From: Afipia sp. 1NLS2
GTDB lineage: Bacteria; Pseudomonadota; Alphaproteobacteria; Rhizobiales; Xanthobacteraceae
Length of the DNA stretch: 64,000 nucleotides
Assembly (NCBI RefSeq): GCF_000178995.1
Contig: NZ_ADVZ01000001.1
Location: 248,001-312,000 of the forward strand
Reading direction: 5' to 3'
Below are positions 40,407 to 49,370 of this stretch, one piece after another. How positions within the stretch are numbered: the first letter of the stretch is position 1; the number at the start of each line of letters is the position of its first letter. The translations under genes and the position numbers were made by a program. Below the pieces are notes generated by a model. The model searched no databases and had not been told where the DNA came from. It saw nothing but the letters and a program-made list of their open reading frames with translations.

Positions 40407-41045
40407 GTGGGTAACGACATCGATCGCGCCGGAGTGGCGAAGGCTTATGCCGCTTGGGCCCCGATCTACGATCTCGTCTTCGGGCAAGTCTTCGATGCCG
40501 GACGCAAAGCCACGATCGCACTGGCCGACCAGATCGGCGGACGTATCCTCGATGTCGGTATCGGCACCGGCCTGTCGCTGACCGACTATTCGCGCACCAC
40601 GAAAATCTGCGGCGTCGACATTTCGGAGCCTATGCTCCGCAAAGCTCGCGAACGCGCCCGGACGCTCAACCTGACCAACGTGGAAGCCCTGTCGGTGATG
40701 GACGCCAAGCATCTGGCATTCGCGGACGGCACCTTCGACGCCGTGGTCGCGCAATATGTCGTCACCGCCGTGCCCGAGCCCGAAGCCACGCTCGATGATT
40801 TCGTGCGCGTGCTGAAGCCTGGCGGCGAGCTCATTCTCGTCAACCACATCGGCGCGGAAGGCGGCCCTCGCAAACTTTTCGAGTTGGCCTTCGCGCCGCT
40901 GGCGCGGCGGCTGGGCTGGCGGCCCGAGTTCCCCTGGGCACGCCTCGTCAACTGGGCAGCCCGCCACGGCGGCATCGATCTGATCGAGCGGCGACCAATG
41001 CCGCCGATGGGGCATTTTTCCCTGATCCGTTACCGCAAGCTCTGA
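40407..41045 (+). CDS. class I SAM methyltransferase, Rhodobacter-type PmtA-like
   Basis: A 212-residue methyltransferase starting at GTG. YAAWAPIYDLVFG, the SAM loop ILDVGIGTGLSL and the late VNHIGAEGG and GHFSLIRYRK motifs resemble the Rhodobacter-type phosphatidylethanolamine N-methyltransferases that feed phosphatidylcholine synthesis. Such enzymes occur in multiple versions in Bradyrhizobium. A ubiquinone-type UbiE methyltransferase is the main alternative. Confidence 0.7.
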   Translation: MGNDIDRAGVAKAYAAWAPIYDLVFGQVFDAGRKATIALADQIGGRILDVGIGTGLSLTDYSRTTKICGVDISEPMLRKARERARTLNLTNVEALSVMDAKHLAFADGTFDAVVAQYVVTAVPEPEATLDDFVRVLKPGGELILVNHIGAEGGPRKLFELAFAPLARRLGWRPEFPWARLVNWAARHGGIDLIERRPMPPMGHFSLIRYRKL

Positions 41046-41087
41046 CTTCGCGCCGGAACATCCGCGGGCCGGAATCGTTCAGCCGTC

Positions 41088-41462
41088 ATGCGGATATCCA
41101 TGACTTTTGCTGCGATGATCTGTGTGCTGGCGGCCATGCCTGCACGCATGTTTGCCCAGGCCGCACCTGCACCCGCGACACCGCCGGCGCAGACGGCACC
41201 GCCCCATCCTAATCGTGCAACGACCGGCTGCGCACCTACTCAGATTTCGCCGAAAGAAGGCCGTGTCCAGCCGTCGAATCCGAAGAGCGAAACTGGCAGA
41301 CCGCTCGGCGACACGCTCGCCCAATCAGACGGGGTGCTGTGCCCTCCTGCTGGCGTCGACCCCGAGATGCACGCGCCGACTCCAAACCCACCCAGCAGTT
41401 CCATGCCGGTGATCCCTCCGCCCGGCAGTCCGGGCGGCAATCCGAACGTGCGGCCGAAATGA
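41088..41462 (+). CDS. small secreted proline-rich protein, function unknown
   Basis: A 124-residue protein with a clear signal peptide (about residues 1-24, ending ARMFAQA). The mature part is rich in Pro, Ala and Thr with a PPPGSPGGNP tail. Two cysteines (in TGCAPT and LCPPAG) could form one disulfide in the periplasm. I recognise no domain. Confidence 0.6.
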   Translation: MRISMTFAAMICVLAAMPARMFAQAAPAPATPPAQTAPPHPNRATTGCAPTQISPKEGRVQPSNPKSETGRPLGDTLAQSDGVLCPPAGVDPEMHAPTPNPPSSSMPVIPPPGSPGGNPNVRPK

Positions 41463-41558
41463 TGCGTTTTCGGAGCTTTCTCTTGCTTGACAGCCATTTG
41501 CCTCCCTCTTTATATGCGCCATTCGCGGGTGGCCGGTCACATCGGCCATGCGGATTTT

Positions 41559-41635
41559 GGCGAGGTAGCTCAGCTGGTTAGAGCACGGGAATCATAATCC
41601 TGGGGTCGGGGGTTCGAGTCCCTCTCTCGCTACCA
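41559..41635 (+). tRNA. tRNA-Met (CAT), elongator
   Basis: A 77-nt cloverleaf with 3' CCA encoded. The acceptor GGCGAGG pairs with TCTCGCT (two G-U pairs). The D-arm has AGCTCAGCTGGTTAGAGC, the anticodon loop ATCATAA carries CAT, and the T-arm is GGGGGTTCGAGTCCCTC. The overall sequence fits elongator Met rather than initiator or Ile2 tRNA. Confidence 0.93.
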
Positions 41636-41937
41636 CCTTCTCGTGACAATTTTCCAGCATTCAGCTCCTTCGCGACGAACCTTACGTTCGCGGCGAACCT
41701 CACGCGCTTTTCCATATTGTGCAACTTCACACACGCACTGCACACGTCGTCGTCCGCGCCGCTGCGAACATGCGGTCTGGAAATTGGCATTACCGTGCCG
41801 AAAGTGCCGCCCCGCGCGCATTTGCATCCGGCGGTCGACCGGGCATATGATCTTCAGACGTTTTGTCACTCTCCGCTCCGCGTAGTGCGCGGAATGCAGG
41901 TGAGGCTGCCGCTGTGCGGCGCAATCCCAGGAGACCT
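41636..41937. other. intergenic region between tRNA-Met and selD
   Basis: I see no gene, repeat or hairpin strong enough to name. It presumably carries the selD promoter. Confidence 0.4.
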
Positions 41938-42993
41938 ATGACAATGAATGCCCCCATCGTGCGTCTGACGAGTCTTGCTCATGGTGGCGGATGCGGCTGC
42001 AAGCTCGCACCCGCCATGCTGCAGGAATTGCTCGCTAACCAGCCCGCCGCTGCACCGTTCCGTCAACTGCTGGTCGGTGTCGAAACCGGCGACGACGCCG
42101 CGGTATGGAAAGTCGACGACTCCACCTGTGTGGTTGCCACCACGGATTTCTTCATGCCGGTCGTGGATGATCCCTTTGACTTTGGCCGGATTGCCGCGAC
42201 CAACGCGATCTCCGACATTTACGCCATGGGCGCGAAGCCGATCATGGCGCTCGCGATCCTCGGCATGCCACTCAACAAGATCACGGTCGATGACGTACGC
42301 AAGATCATCGCGGGCGGCAACGCCGTCTGTGCGACAGCTGGAATTCCCGTCGCGGGCGGCCACTCGATCGACGCGCCGGAGCCGATCTACGGTCTTGCCG
42401 TCATCGGTCTCTGCCGCCCCGATCAGGTACGCCGCAACGCCGACGCCAAACCTGGTGATGCGCTGATCCTGACCAAGGCCATTGGTGTCGGTATTTATTC
42501 CGCCGCTATTAAGAAGGCCGAACTCTCCGGTCAGGGTTATGCCGAAATGGTTGCTTCAACCACACAGCTTAATCGCATTGGCGGCGAGCTTGCCGACGAC
42601 AAGACCGTTCATGCCATCACCGACGTCACAGGTTTCGGCCTGCTCGGCCACGCGCTGGAGCTTGCACGCGGCTCGAAACTCACCGTCACGCTGAAGGCCG
42701 GCGACGTGCCGCTGTTCACGCAAGCCGCACATCTTGCGCAGCAGGGTTACGTCACCGGCGCATCCACGCGAAACTGGGCAAGCTATGGCGATGCAATCCG
42801 CTTGCCCGAAGGTCTGCCCGACTGGCAGCGCAACCTGCTGGTCGATCCGCAGACGTCGGGTGGACTGCTGATCTCTTGCGCCGCCGATCGGGCGCAAGAA
42901 ATCCTCACAACGATTCAGCGTGCGGGATATGATGCCGCGCGGATCGTCGGCCACACCGAAGCGGGCCCCGCCGAGGTGCGCGTCATAGCGTAA
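41938..42993 (+). CDS. selD: selenide, water dikinase (selenophosphate synthase)
   Basis: SelD makes selenophosphate from selenide and ATP, the selenium donor for Sec-tRNA. From the ATG at 41938 (AGGAGA upstream) it has 351 residues. The active-site motif reads HGGGCGCK, with cysteine rather than selenocysteine, and [10 protein letters not shown] and DPQTSGGLL are present. The frame is open 25 codons further upstream without family similarity. It lies tail-to-tail with the minus-strand sel/fdh block, so all Sec-specific genes are within about 12 kb. Confidence 0.95.
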   Translation: MTMNAPIVRLTSLAHGGGCGCKLAPAMLQELLANQPAAAPFRQLLVGVETGDDAAVWKVDDSTCVVATTDFFMPVVDDPFDFGRIAATNAISDIYAMGAKPIMALAILGMPLNKITVDDVRKIIAGGNAVCATAGIPVAGGHSIDAPEPIYGLAVIGLCRPDQVRRNADAKPGDALILTKAIGVGIYSAAIKKAELSGQGYAEMVASTTQLNRIGGELADDKTVHAITDVTGFGLLGHALELARGSKLTVTLKAGDVPLFTQAAHLAQQGYVTGASTRNWASYGDAIRLPEGLPDWQRNLLVDPQTSGGLLISCAADRAQEILTTIQRAGYDAARIVGHTEAGPAEVRVIA

Positions 42994-43044
42994 ATCGCGG
43001 CATCTCCGGGCCGATCCACGCAGTCGTCTTGCAAAAACAAATGG

Positions 43045-43067
43045 ATTGCCGGGTCAAGCCCGGCAAT
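43045..43067. repeat. REP-like palindrome at the selD/orf convergence
   Basis: ATTGCCGGG, loop TCAAG and CCCGGCAAT form a perfect 9-bp stem. This is the core of a palindrome common in intergenic DNA of rhizobiales. It lies between two convergent genes and may help transcription end. Confidence 0.65.
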
Positions 43068-43085
43068 GACGGATCGATCCATCCG

Positions 43086-43496
43086 TCAATTCGCCGTCGC
43101 AGGCTCGACCTTCATGCGGCGGCCCCAATTATCGAAGAAGTGCCCTTCATTGACCACCATGCGGTCCTCATTGACGCGATCCTCCAGCGCGCGCAGCTCC
43201 TCTGCCGCGCGGCGATCCTCGATTGGGCCTCCATCTTCGTCACTGACCGGCATGATCAGAACGCCGTCCCACGCGACACCAGCGCCTCGCATCAGCATGC
43301 TGAACTGATGCCAGTCAAGTTCATCCCCGATCATATGCGTAAATGTCGAGCGCAACGGCAACACGCTGAGATTTGCCGTCGAAACCAGCAGGATCAGTGC
43401 GGTGAAGCCATTCCTGCGCCGATATTCCTTGACGATCCAGTCGTCGAACAAGGCATCGTCGAGCTTCTCCCGGTGCCCCCTAGCAGATTTCGACAA
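43086..43496 (-). CDS. hypothetical protein, last gene of the sel operon
   Basis: A predicted 136-residue protein of unknown function. The most ORF-like start is a TTG at 43496 with GGAG 9 bases upstream, which overlaps the previous gene by 17 bases. The frame is open to 43553 but that part is antisense-like filler. Recognisable features are a KLDDALFDDWIVKEYRRRNG opening, a hydrophobic stretch around GFTALILLVSTANLS and an acidic, charged C-terminal half. No transmembrane segment is certain. It is coupled to a second unknown gene and to selB/selC, so a selenium-linked role is possible by association only. Confidence 0.6.
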   Translation of the reverse strand: MSKSARGHREKLDDALFDDWIVKEYRRRNGFTALILLVSTANLSVLPLRSTFTHMIGDELDWHQFSMLMRGAGVAWDGVLIMPVSDEDGGPIEDRRAAEELRALEDRVNEDRMVVNEGHFFDNWGRRMKVEPATAN

Positions 43497-43974
43497 GCGG
43501 CAGCTCCACGATTTCTCGCTCAAGCACGCTGAGGAAGGGGCCATTGCGTGCATTGCCGAACCAATTCTCGAACTCGCTCAACTGCTTTCCGATGTCGGCC
43601 GGCTTCTCTTCCGGCTTCGCATCGTCGCTCGCTTCATCTCCGGTCCCGGCCTGTTTCATTTGCCAGCAGGCACGAATGACCGGCTGGAATTTCTCCAGCG
43701 ATTCCTGTTGGGATTCGTTTTCCGCCGACCAGCCGACCTCCCGCAGGAAGGCCGCCGAGCCTCTGACGACAGCATCATCCTCGGTCTCGCAATCCTGAAT
43801 CGCCGCGACGACCGTCCGCATGAGATTTAGCCTGCGAAAACCGAAAGCGCGTTCGTTTGCAAGCTCCTTGAGGCGAACAGCAATTTCGCGGCGATAATTT
43901 TCCTCGTTCACGCTCGCCTCGTGCGCGGAGCGCTCGAAATCATCGAGAAATGCGGAAAGCTGCTGCGTCGTCAT
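43480..43974 (-). CDS. hypothetical protein coupled to selB
   Basis: A 164-residue, mostly helical, acidic protein without a domain I recognise. Its ATG overlaps the selB stop by four bases (ATGA). A Glu/Asp/Lys-rich segment lies near residues 112-126 (GDEASDDAKPEEKP). In the primary transcript its translation start lies only about 30 bases past the 3' end of tRNA-Sec. RNase processing of the tRNA would therefore separate it from its upstream coupling partner. Confidence 0.65.
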   Translation of the reverse strand: MTTQQLSAFLDDFERSAHEASVNEENYRREIAVRLKELANERAFGFRRLNLMRTVVAAIQDCETEDDAVVRGSAAFLREVGWSAENESQQESLEKFQPVIRACWQMKQAGTGDEASDDAKPEEKPADIGKQLSEFENWFGNARNGPFLSVLEREIVELPLVEIC

Positions 43975-46070
43975 CGCACACCCAATTTCGGTGAGAGAGG
44001 ATTTGGCGGAAGAGAATGGGAGTCGAACCCACCAAGAACCGTCTCGCGGCCCTTCCCGGATTTGAAGTCCGGACGCCCCACCGGGAACGATGCTCTTCCG
44101 TTAAGGTCTATCTTCGCAACCTTCGCTGACGCTGGCAATTCATCAAACGATCTGCCGAAAAGGTCAAGCCGGTACTTATTGACGCGGCGTAAATCGCCAT
44201 GACGAATGGTGACACCGTGCCGGTCGAAGAATTCGAGAATCTGTATTGCAACCTTGCGGCCATTGTCGAGGCGATCGCGTAGCTGTGCCGCGGTGAAATA
44301 GCCATCTGGCGCTACGGCGGCCACGGACGTCATGATCTGGACAATCTCGGCGACAGTCCCGCGCAGGAAAAAATGATCGTGAGCGACCTCGTCGACCTTG
44401 CCCATGCGGCCAATCAACTTGAAAACCCGCCTCACCTCGGGCTCGGAGATGCCCGTAAAACCCGCGATATCGCGCACGCGCGGCGGCCGGAAGCGTGCTT
44501 CGCCGCCAATATAATGGGCTACCTTGGCCCACACCGCCTCATCGGCCGACGACAATCGCACCTCATGACCCGGCAGGCGAACCCATGCGCCATCGAGTGC
44601 CACCTCCTTATTGCGCGCGAGTCCCTGCAATAATGCGACGACGACTGGCGTCGCGAGCCGTGGCTCGAGTTGCAGCCGCAACCGTTCAAGCCCCATGCCG
44701 GGGAGGTTGGGATGGTCCGCGTGAAAAGCCGTGAGCGTCGCGTTGATCGCATTCTTCAGGCGAAGCCATGCCGCCGGCGCGATCACATACTCTGCTTTCG
44801 GAGTTGGCAGCCGCAGCAGGCTGAGGCGCTGGATCATCGCCTCGCGCTCGCTTGCCGACAGCGCATGGTCGCGCACGAAAGCGGTGAAATCGATATAGCC
44901 GGTGACCGCGAGCATCGCCCACAGACTTTTATCGGCGTCGGCAATCGCTCCCGCTTCGAGCTGGGCGATCCGCTCCGGTGTCCGCCGCTTGCGCGCGGGG
45001 GCGCGTAAATCCACGAGAACGCCACCGCCGATTGTGCGTTGTGCCGTGGTGTCGCGAAGCACGAACCGGTCTCCCGCCACAGCAGCAATCGGCCGATCCA
45101 TCACGAGTTGGACAAAAGCTTCACCGCCCGGCGGCACCGGATCGTCGCCCAGCAGCACCACCCGCGCACCAATCTCAGACGCTGCGTGATGCAGCCGTAC
45201 CGGCATCCATTGGGTGACAGACCGCGTTTCCGAGGAAAGCACCTGCAATTTTGCATCGATCCGATTGGCCGGCGCATGCAGTACGGGATCGAGCACGACG
45301 TCGCCGCGACTGATCGCATCCTTACTGATCTGATCGCCCGCAAGATTGAGCGCACAGCGATCCCCCGCCTGCCCATGCTCCGCAGTACGATTTTGCACAT
45401 GAATGGCACGCACACGTGCCATTCGCCCCGACGGGCTGATGACGACCTGATCACCTACCGTAACGCTGCCAGAGAGCACGGTCCCCGTCACCACGGTGCC
45501 CGTGCCGGACAATGTGAACGAACGGTCAACTGCGAGACGGAAACGTCCCTGCGCCGAGCGGCCGGACCACGCTGTCGCCGCCGCGAAAAGGTGCGCGCGC
45601 AATTCCGCGACACCTGCCCCCGTCGCGCTGGATACCGCAAACATCGGCGCATCGTGCAGCGCCGTTGGCGCCAGAAAATTCGAAATCTCAACCCGAGCCT
45701 CCGCGAGGCGCTCGGCGTCCACCATATCCGACTTCGTAATCGCGACCGCACCAGCATGGATGCCGAGTAGATTGACTATCGCAAGATGCTCGATGGTCTG
45801 CGGCATGACGCCGTCGTCGGCAGCGATCACCAGGAGAACGAAATCGATTCCGGTCGCGCCTGCGAGCATGTTGTGAACAAAACGCTCATGCCCCGGCACG
45901 TCGACGAAACCGAGAATGCCGCCCTCCGGCATCGCCAGATAGGCAAAGCCTAGGTCGACAGAGATGCCGCGCGCCTTCTCCTCCTTCAGGCGATCGGTAT
46001 CGACGCCGGTCAGCGCTCGCACCAGCGAGGTCTTGCCATGGTCGATATGTCCTGCGGTGCCGACAATCAT
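43971..46070 (-). CDS. selB: selenocysteine-specific elongation factor SelB
   Basis: SelB is the GTPase that delivers Sec-tRNA to UGA by binding the SECIS hairpin. The ATG at 46070 gives 699 residues. The GTPase motifs are [14 protein letters not shown] and TKSD, followed by the EF-Tu-like beta barrels and C-terminal winged helices ([28 protein letters not shown]). The similarity to E. coli SelB (614 aa) ends near residue 640. The remaining ~60 residues include residues 658-689, which are exactly the tRNA-Sec gene read in frame. TAATG couples it to the Sel1-repeat gene. Confidence 0.93.
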   Translation of the reverse strand: MIVGTAGHIDHGKTSLVRALTGVDTDRLKEEKARGISVDLGFAYLAMPEGGILGFVDVPGHERFVHNMLAGATGIDFVLLVIAADDGVMPQTIEHLAIVNLLGIHAGAVAITKSDMVDAERLAEARVEISNFLAPTALHDAPMFAVSSATGAGVAELRAHLFAAATAWSGRSAQGRFRLAVDRSFTLSGTGTVVTGTVLSGSVTVGDQVVISPSGRMARVRAIHVQNRTAEHGQAGDRCALNLAGDQISKDAISRGDVVLDPVLHAPANRIDAKLQVLSSETRSVTQWMPVRLHHAASEIGARVVLLGDDPVPPGGEAFVQLVMDRPIAAVAGDRFVLRDTTAQRTIGGGVLVDLRAPARKRRTPERIAQLEAGAIADADKSLWAMLAVTGYIDFTAFVRDHALSASEREAMIQRLSLLRLPTPKAEYVIAPAAWLRLKNAINATLTAFHADHPNLPGMGLERLRLQLEPRLATPVVVALLQGLARNKEVALDGAWVRLPGHEVRLSSADEAVWAKVAHYIGGEARFRPPRVRDIAGFTGISEPEVRRVFKLIGRMGKVDEVAHDHFFLRGTVAEIVQIMTSVAAVAPDGYFTAAQLRDRLDNGRKVAIQILEFFDRHGVTIRHGDLRRVNKYRLDLFGRSFDELPASAKVAKIDLNGRASFPVGRPDFKSGKGRETVLGGFDSHSLPPNPLSPKLGVR
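44004..44099 (-). tRNA. selC: tRNA-Sec (TCA)
   Basis: A 96-nt tRNA including encoded CCA (44006-44004). The acceptor GGAAGAG pairs with CTCTTCC; the eighth pair expected in bacterial tRNA-Sec is a C-U mismatch as I read it. The anticodon loop CTTCAAA carries TCA. The long variable arm is AAGGGCCG / CGGTTCTT with two G-U pairs. The T-arm is GTGGG-TTCGACT-CCCAT. It decodes UGA in fdoG with SelB. The whole gene lies inside the selB reading frame on the same strand. Confidence 0.95.
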
Positions 46071-46891
46071 TATGCAGGCTCCGGCAATGGGAGATTCGCA
46101 AGCTTTTTGGCGCGTTCGATCTCCGCAACCGACAATGCCGCGAATGTCGGATGAATGAACGATTCCGCAAGCGGGCTCGCACCGGCCTGCGCCCGCAGCA
46201 GCCACATCAACGCCGCGACGCCGTCACGCGGCACCCCCGCGCCGAGTTGATAGGCCGCGCCGAGCATCGCCTGCGCATCGGCATCGCCGAGCGCCGCCGC
46301 CTTGTCCCACCAGCGCGCGGCTGCGGCAGCATCACGTTCGACGCCAAGCGCGTTGTGATACATCATGCCGAGCCGCGTCATTGCGGGCACGATGCCCTGC
46401 GCGGCTGCAGCTTCCGCCCAGCGCTTCGCATCCGAAATGTCGCCGGGGATCATCTCGCCCTCGACCAGCATCCACGACAGCATGTCTTGCGCCGGCCCGT
46501 CACCTGCTTCCGCTGCCATCCGGTAGAGTTCGGCGGCCCGGACCGCATTGGCCTGGACGCCTTCACCCTTAAAGTAGATTTCGGCAAGGTTGCGTTGGCC
46601 GACCGGATCGCCGCCTTCGGCCGCAAGCGTCAGCCATCGCAAGGCGAGCGCGCTGTCGCGATCGACCCCAAGCCCGTCGCTGAAACACTTGCCGATATTG
46701 TTCTGGGCGCGCGCAACACCTTGATGCGCCAACGGCCCCCAAATCGCCAGTGCGGATTCGTAATCATTTGCCTCAGCGGCTTCATAGGCCAGCGCCATCC
46801 GTTCGGCGACCAGCGCTTCGCCCGCAGCTTCGCCCGGCGCATCCGCCCCGCGCTGTTGACGCAAATCCTCAAAGAATTTGCGCAGGCCCAT
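46070..46891 (-). CDS. Sel1-repeat (TPR-like) protein between selA and selB
   Basis: A 273-residue soluble protein made of about six Sel1-like repeats (for example [17 protein letters not shown] and [21 protein letters not shown]). Such repeats form helical scaffolds for protein-protein contacts. There is no signal peptide, so it should be cytosolic. It is coupled on both sides: its ATG overlaps the selA stop (TGATG) and its stop overlaps the selB start (TAATG). The name Sel1 is coincidental (from a nematode gene). A scaffold role in Sec synthesis or delivery is inferred from position only. Confidence 0.85.
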   Translation of the reverse strand: MGLRKFFEDLRQQRGADAPGEAAGEALVAERMALAYEAAEANDYESALAIWGPLAHQGVARAQNNIGKCFSDGLGVDRDSALALRWLTLAAEGGDPVGQRNLAEIYFKGEGVQANAVRAAELYRMAAEAGDGPAQDMLSWMLVEGEMIPGDISDAKRWAEAAAAQGIVPAMTRLGMMYHNALGVERDAAAAARWWDKAAALGDADAQAMLGAAYQLGAGVPRDGVAALMWLLRAQAGASPLAESFIHPTFAALSVAEIERAKKLANLPLPEPA

Positions 46892-48306
46892 CAGCGCCGC
46901 TCCTCTACATGTAACGTCGCAAGATTACGCACGAACGCTGCCTCATCTTCGAGGCAGCGGAGATCCAGCACGAGAGCATCATTCTCGACGCGGCCGATGA
47001 CCGGCTGGTCCAGCGTGCGGAGCGCAGCCGCCAGCGCCGTCAGCGCGCGACCTTTTCCACGTGTTGCTGTCGCGCTTAGCGCAATTCCCGCGCTTGGAAT
47101 CACCTCGGACGGCAATGATCCCGAACCGATTTGGCTTGCGCAGGCAATCACGACAGCGGTGAAGTGCGAACCGGCGGCGGCTGCGACGACAGGCCTGAGG
47201 CGCGCTGCCGCGGCTTCGATATCGGCAAGTGGGCGCGCCATCATGCGCAATGTCGGCAACCGTTCGGCCAGACGATCCGGGTCGCGATAGAGCCGCAACG
47301 TCGCCTCGATCGCCGCAAGGCGAATCTTGTCGATACGCAGCGCACGCTTCATTGGATTGCGGTTCAGCCGCGCAATCAATTCCCGCTTACCGACGATGAA
47401 CCCGGCCTGCGGGCCGCCAAGGAGCTTATCGCCAGAAAATGTCACGAGGTCCGCGCCCTCAGCCACGGCCTCCACTACGGTCTGCTCGTGCGTCAGCCCA
47501 TAGCGCGCCAGATCGACCAGTGTGCCGGACCCAAGATCGTTCAGGAGCGGTACGTGACTCGCGTGCGCCAATGCCGAGATGGCCTTGCCGGATACCGATT
47601 TGGTGAAGCCCTCGATGCGGTAGTTTGACGTGTGCACCTTGAGGATCAGCCCGGTCTTCGGACTGATCGCCGCCGCATAATCCTTTTCATGCGTGCGATT
47701 GGTGGTACCGACTTCAAGCAGCTTGGCGCCAGCGCGCGCCATGATCTCCGGCATGCGGAAGGCGCCGCCGATCTCGATCAACTCACCGCGCGAAACGATC
47801 GCCTCTTTACCCTTGGCCAGTGTATTGAGCGCGAGCAGAACGGCGGCGGCATTGTTGTTCACAACCGTTGCATCTTCGGCGCCGGTCAATTCGCACAACA
47901 GGCCACGAACCAGGCTGTCGCGCTCGCCGCGCTTGCCCTGCGCAAGATCGAATTCCAACGCCAGAGCTTCGCGCATCGCGACCGTCGCCGCGTCAATCGC
48001 CGCTTCCGCAAGAATGGCGCGTCCGAGATTGGTATGCAGCACGGTACCGGTGAGGTTGAACACCGGCCGTGCATTCGGGCGCGCATCCGTCTCAAGCCAT
48101 AAAACAGCATCGGCGGCGATGGCTTCGGCACTGGCCGCAGGCGCCTCGCCCGCGCCAATTCCGCGCCGCACGGCAGCGGTCGCCTGACGTATCGCTTCCA
48201 CGGCGCGCGTTCGCCCAAAGCGGGCAACCGCCTGCTGCGCCGGCGGCGTTTTCAGAATTTCATCGACGGACGGAATTCGGCTGGGGGTGGAAATTCCTGT
48301 ATCCAT
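46891..48306 (-). CDS. selA: L-seryl-tRNA(Sec) selenium transferase
   Basis: SelA converts Ser-tRNA-Sec to Sec-tRNA-Sec with selenophosphate. The 471-residue PLP enzyme has NLTGTVLHTNLGRA, VNNNAAAVLL and the PLP lysine in SGDKLLGGPQAG. An AAGGAGG ribosome-binding site precedes the ATG. It is 10 bases after fdhE and starts the coupled series selA-Sel1 protein-selB. Confidence 0.96.
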   Translation of the reverse strand: MDTGISTPSRIPSVDEILKTPPAQQAVARFGRTRAVEAIRQATAAVRRGIGAGEAPAASAEAIAADAVLWLETDARPNARPVFNLTGTVLHTNLGRAILAEAAIDAATVAMREALALEFDLAQGKRGERDSLVRGLLCELTGAEDATVVNNNAAAVLLALNTLAKGKEAIVSRGELIEIGGAFRMPEIMARAGAKLLEVGTTNRTHEKDYAAAISPKTGLILKVHTSNYRIEGFTKSVSGKAISALAHASHVPLLNDLGSGTLVDLARYGLTHEQTVVEAVAEGADLVTFSGDKLLGGPQAGFIVGKRELIARLNRNPMKRALRIDKIRLAAIEATLRLYRDPDRLAERLPTLRMMARPLADIEAAAARLRPVVAAAAGSHFTAVVIACASQIGSGSLPSEVIPSAGIALSATATRGKGRALTALAAALRTLDQPVIGRVENDALVLDLRCLEDEAAFVRNLATLHVEERR

Positions 48307-48316
48307 ATCGGCCTCC

Positions 48317-49234
48317 TTAGTAGCCGATCAGAAACGGATTGACGCCACCGCGGCGGAAGCCGAGCTCGCGCACCAGAAGATCAAGCCCAAGCGTCGCGAC
48401 ATCGTCGGCGACCGGATCGAGGCGATCATCCTTCTGGTGATTAAGCACTTTCATATAACCGTGACAATCATCGCAGGTTTCAGCCTTGATGTTGCCGGCC
48501 CCTTCGATTTCCTGAAACAAAATTTTGCGGGTCGAACCGCAGAGCGTGCATTTGGAGCGAACGTAGTTCCAAAGCGTTCCGCAGAGCGAGCAAGAACAAT
48601 AACGCGCACCCGGCGTATGCGGCGAATTGATCAGCACCGTCGCTGTCGGAGCACCGCCGCAGGACGGGCATGCACCGTCACCGACCGATTGCAGGCTCTT
48701 GGGATCGAGCCGCGCGGCGAGACGAGCAAAATGCACCTGGAGGGCCGCAGCGAGAAAGATGTGCTCGGCGAGTGCTTCGACCGGAATGGCTTCTGCCAGC
48801 ACATTCTCGACCATGCGCGTACGCCCGTCGGCATCCGCTTTCGTAACCTTCTCAAGCGCGATACGTGCCTGTGCCGGCATATCGAGGTCGGCCGCCGCAA
48901 CAAGCAGCCGGTCCAGCGTCGCAGTAAAGGCGGCGTCGGCCGTGAAATGTCCCCGATCGAGCGGCGGCATGGTGTGCTGGCGCGCGCGCTCCAGTGTTTC
49001 CAATGCAATGGCGTCCGGCTCCGGCAGTCCCTCCTGAATGGCCGCCTGCACCCGGCACAAACCGGACAGGAACCTCAAATAGGGCGCAAGTTCATGGCCT
49101 TCGGCGAGTGAGCTAAAACGCGCCGCGCGAACCGAAAACAACTGGTTTGGGTCGGGGAGCCGCACAAACGGCGGCGTCGGAATATTGCTGACAACGGATG
49201 GATCAGGCGCAGTCGAATCGACGCTGGACATCAT
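48317..49234 (-). CDS. fdhE: formate dehydrogenase accessory protein FdhE
   Basis: FdhE is a cytoplasmic chaperone needed to assemble Tat-exported respiratory formate dehydrogenases. The 305-residue product contains the paired zinc-binding-like motifs CPSCGGAPT, YCSCSLCGTLWN, CTLCGS and CDDCHGYMK that define the family. It lies between the fdo structural genes and selA, joining enzyme assembly and Sec synthesis in one gene block. Confidence 0.93.
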   Translation of the reverse strand: MMSSVDSTAPDPSVVSNIPTPPFVRLPDPNQLFSVRAARFSSLAEGHELAPYLRFLSGLCRVQAAIQEGLPEPDAIALETLERARQHTMPPLDRGHFTADAAFTATLDRLLVAAADLDMPAQARIALEKVTKADADGRTRMVENVLAEAIPVEALAEHIFLAAALQVHFARLAARLDPKSLQSVGDGACPSCGGAPTATVLINSPHTPGARYCSCSLCGTLWNYVRSKCTLCGSTRKILFQEIEGAGNIKAETCDDCHGYMKVLNHQKDDRLDPVADDVATLGLDLLVRELGFRRGGVNPFLIGY

Positions 49235-49329
49235 TTATCCTCACGAACCTCACGGGTCACGTGGTTTCACCAAAACGTGGCGCGAGATATATACCCCGCC
49301 TGGCTGAGCACTTCAACACAACCTCCTTA

Positions 49330-49362
49330 ACGACGCCGGCATGCTCATCATGCCGGCGTCGT
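49330..49362 (-). terminator. long hairpin after fdoI
   Basis: ACGACGCCGGCATG, a 5-base loop and CATGCCGGCGTCGT form a perfect 14-bp stem 8 bases past the fdoI stop. Only a short TT run follows on the minus strand, so it may be a terminator or an mRNA-stabilising hairpin that separates fdo from fdhE-sel expression. Confidence 0.6.
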
Positions 49363-49370
49363 TTGCACTC

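Noticed and set aside
41559-41635. Initiator or Ile2 identity for the CAT tRNA
   Set aside because: The first pair is G1-U72 rather than the initiator mismatch, and the body matches elongator Met tRNAs of related species.
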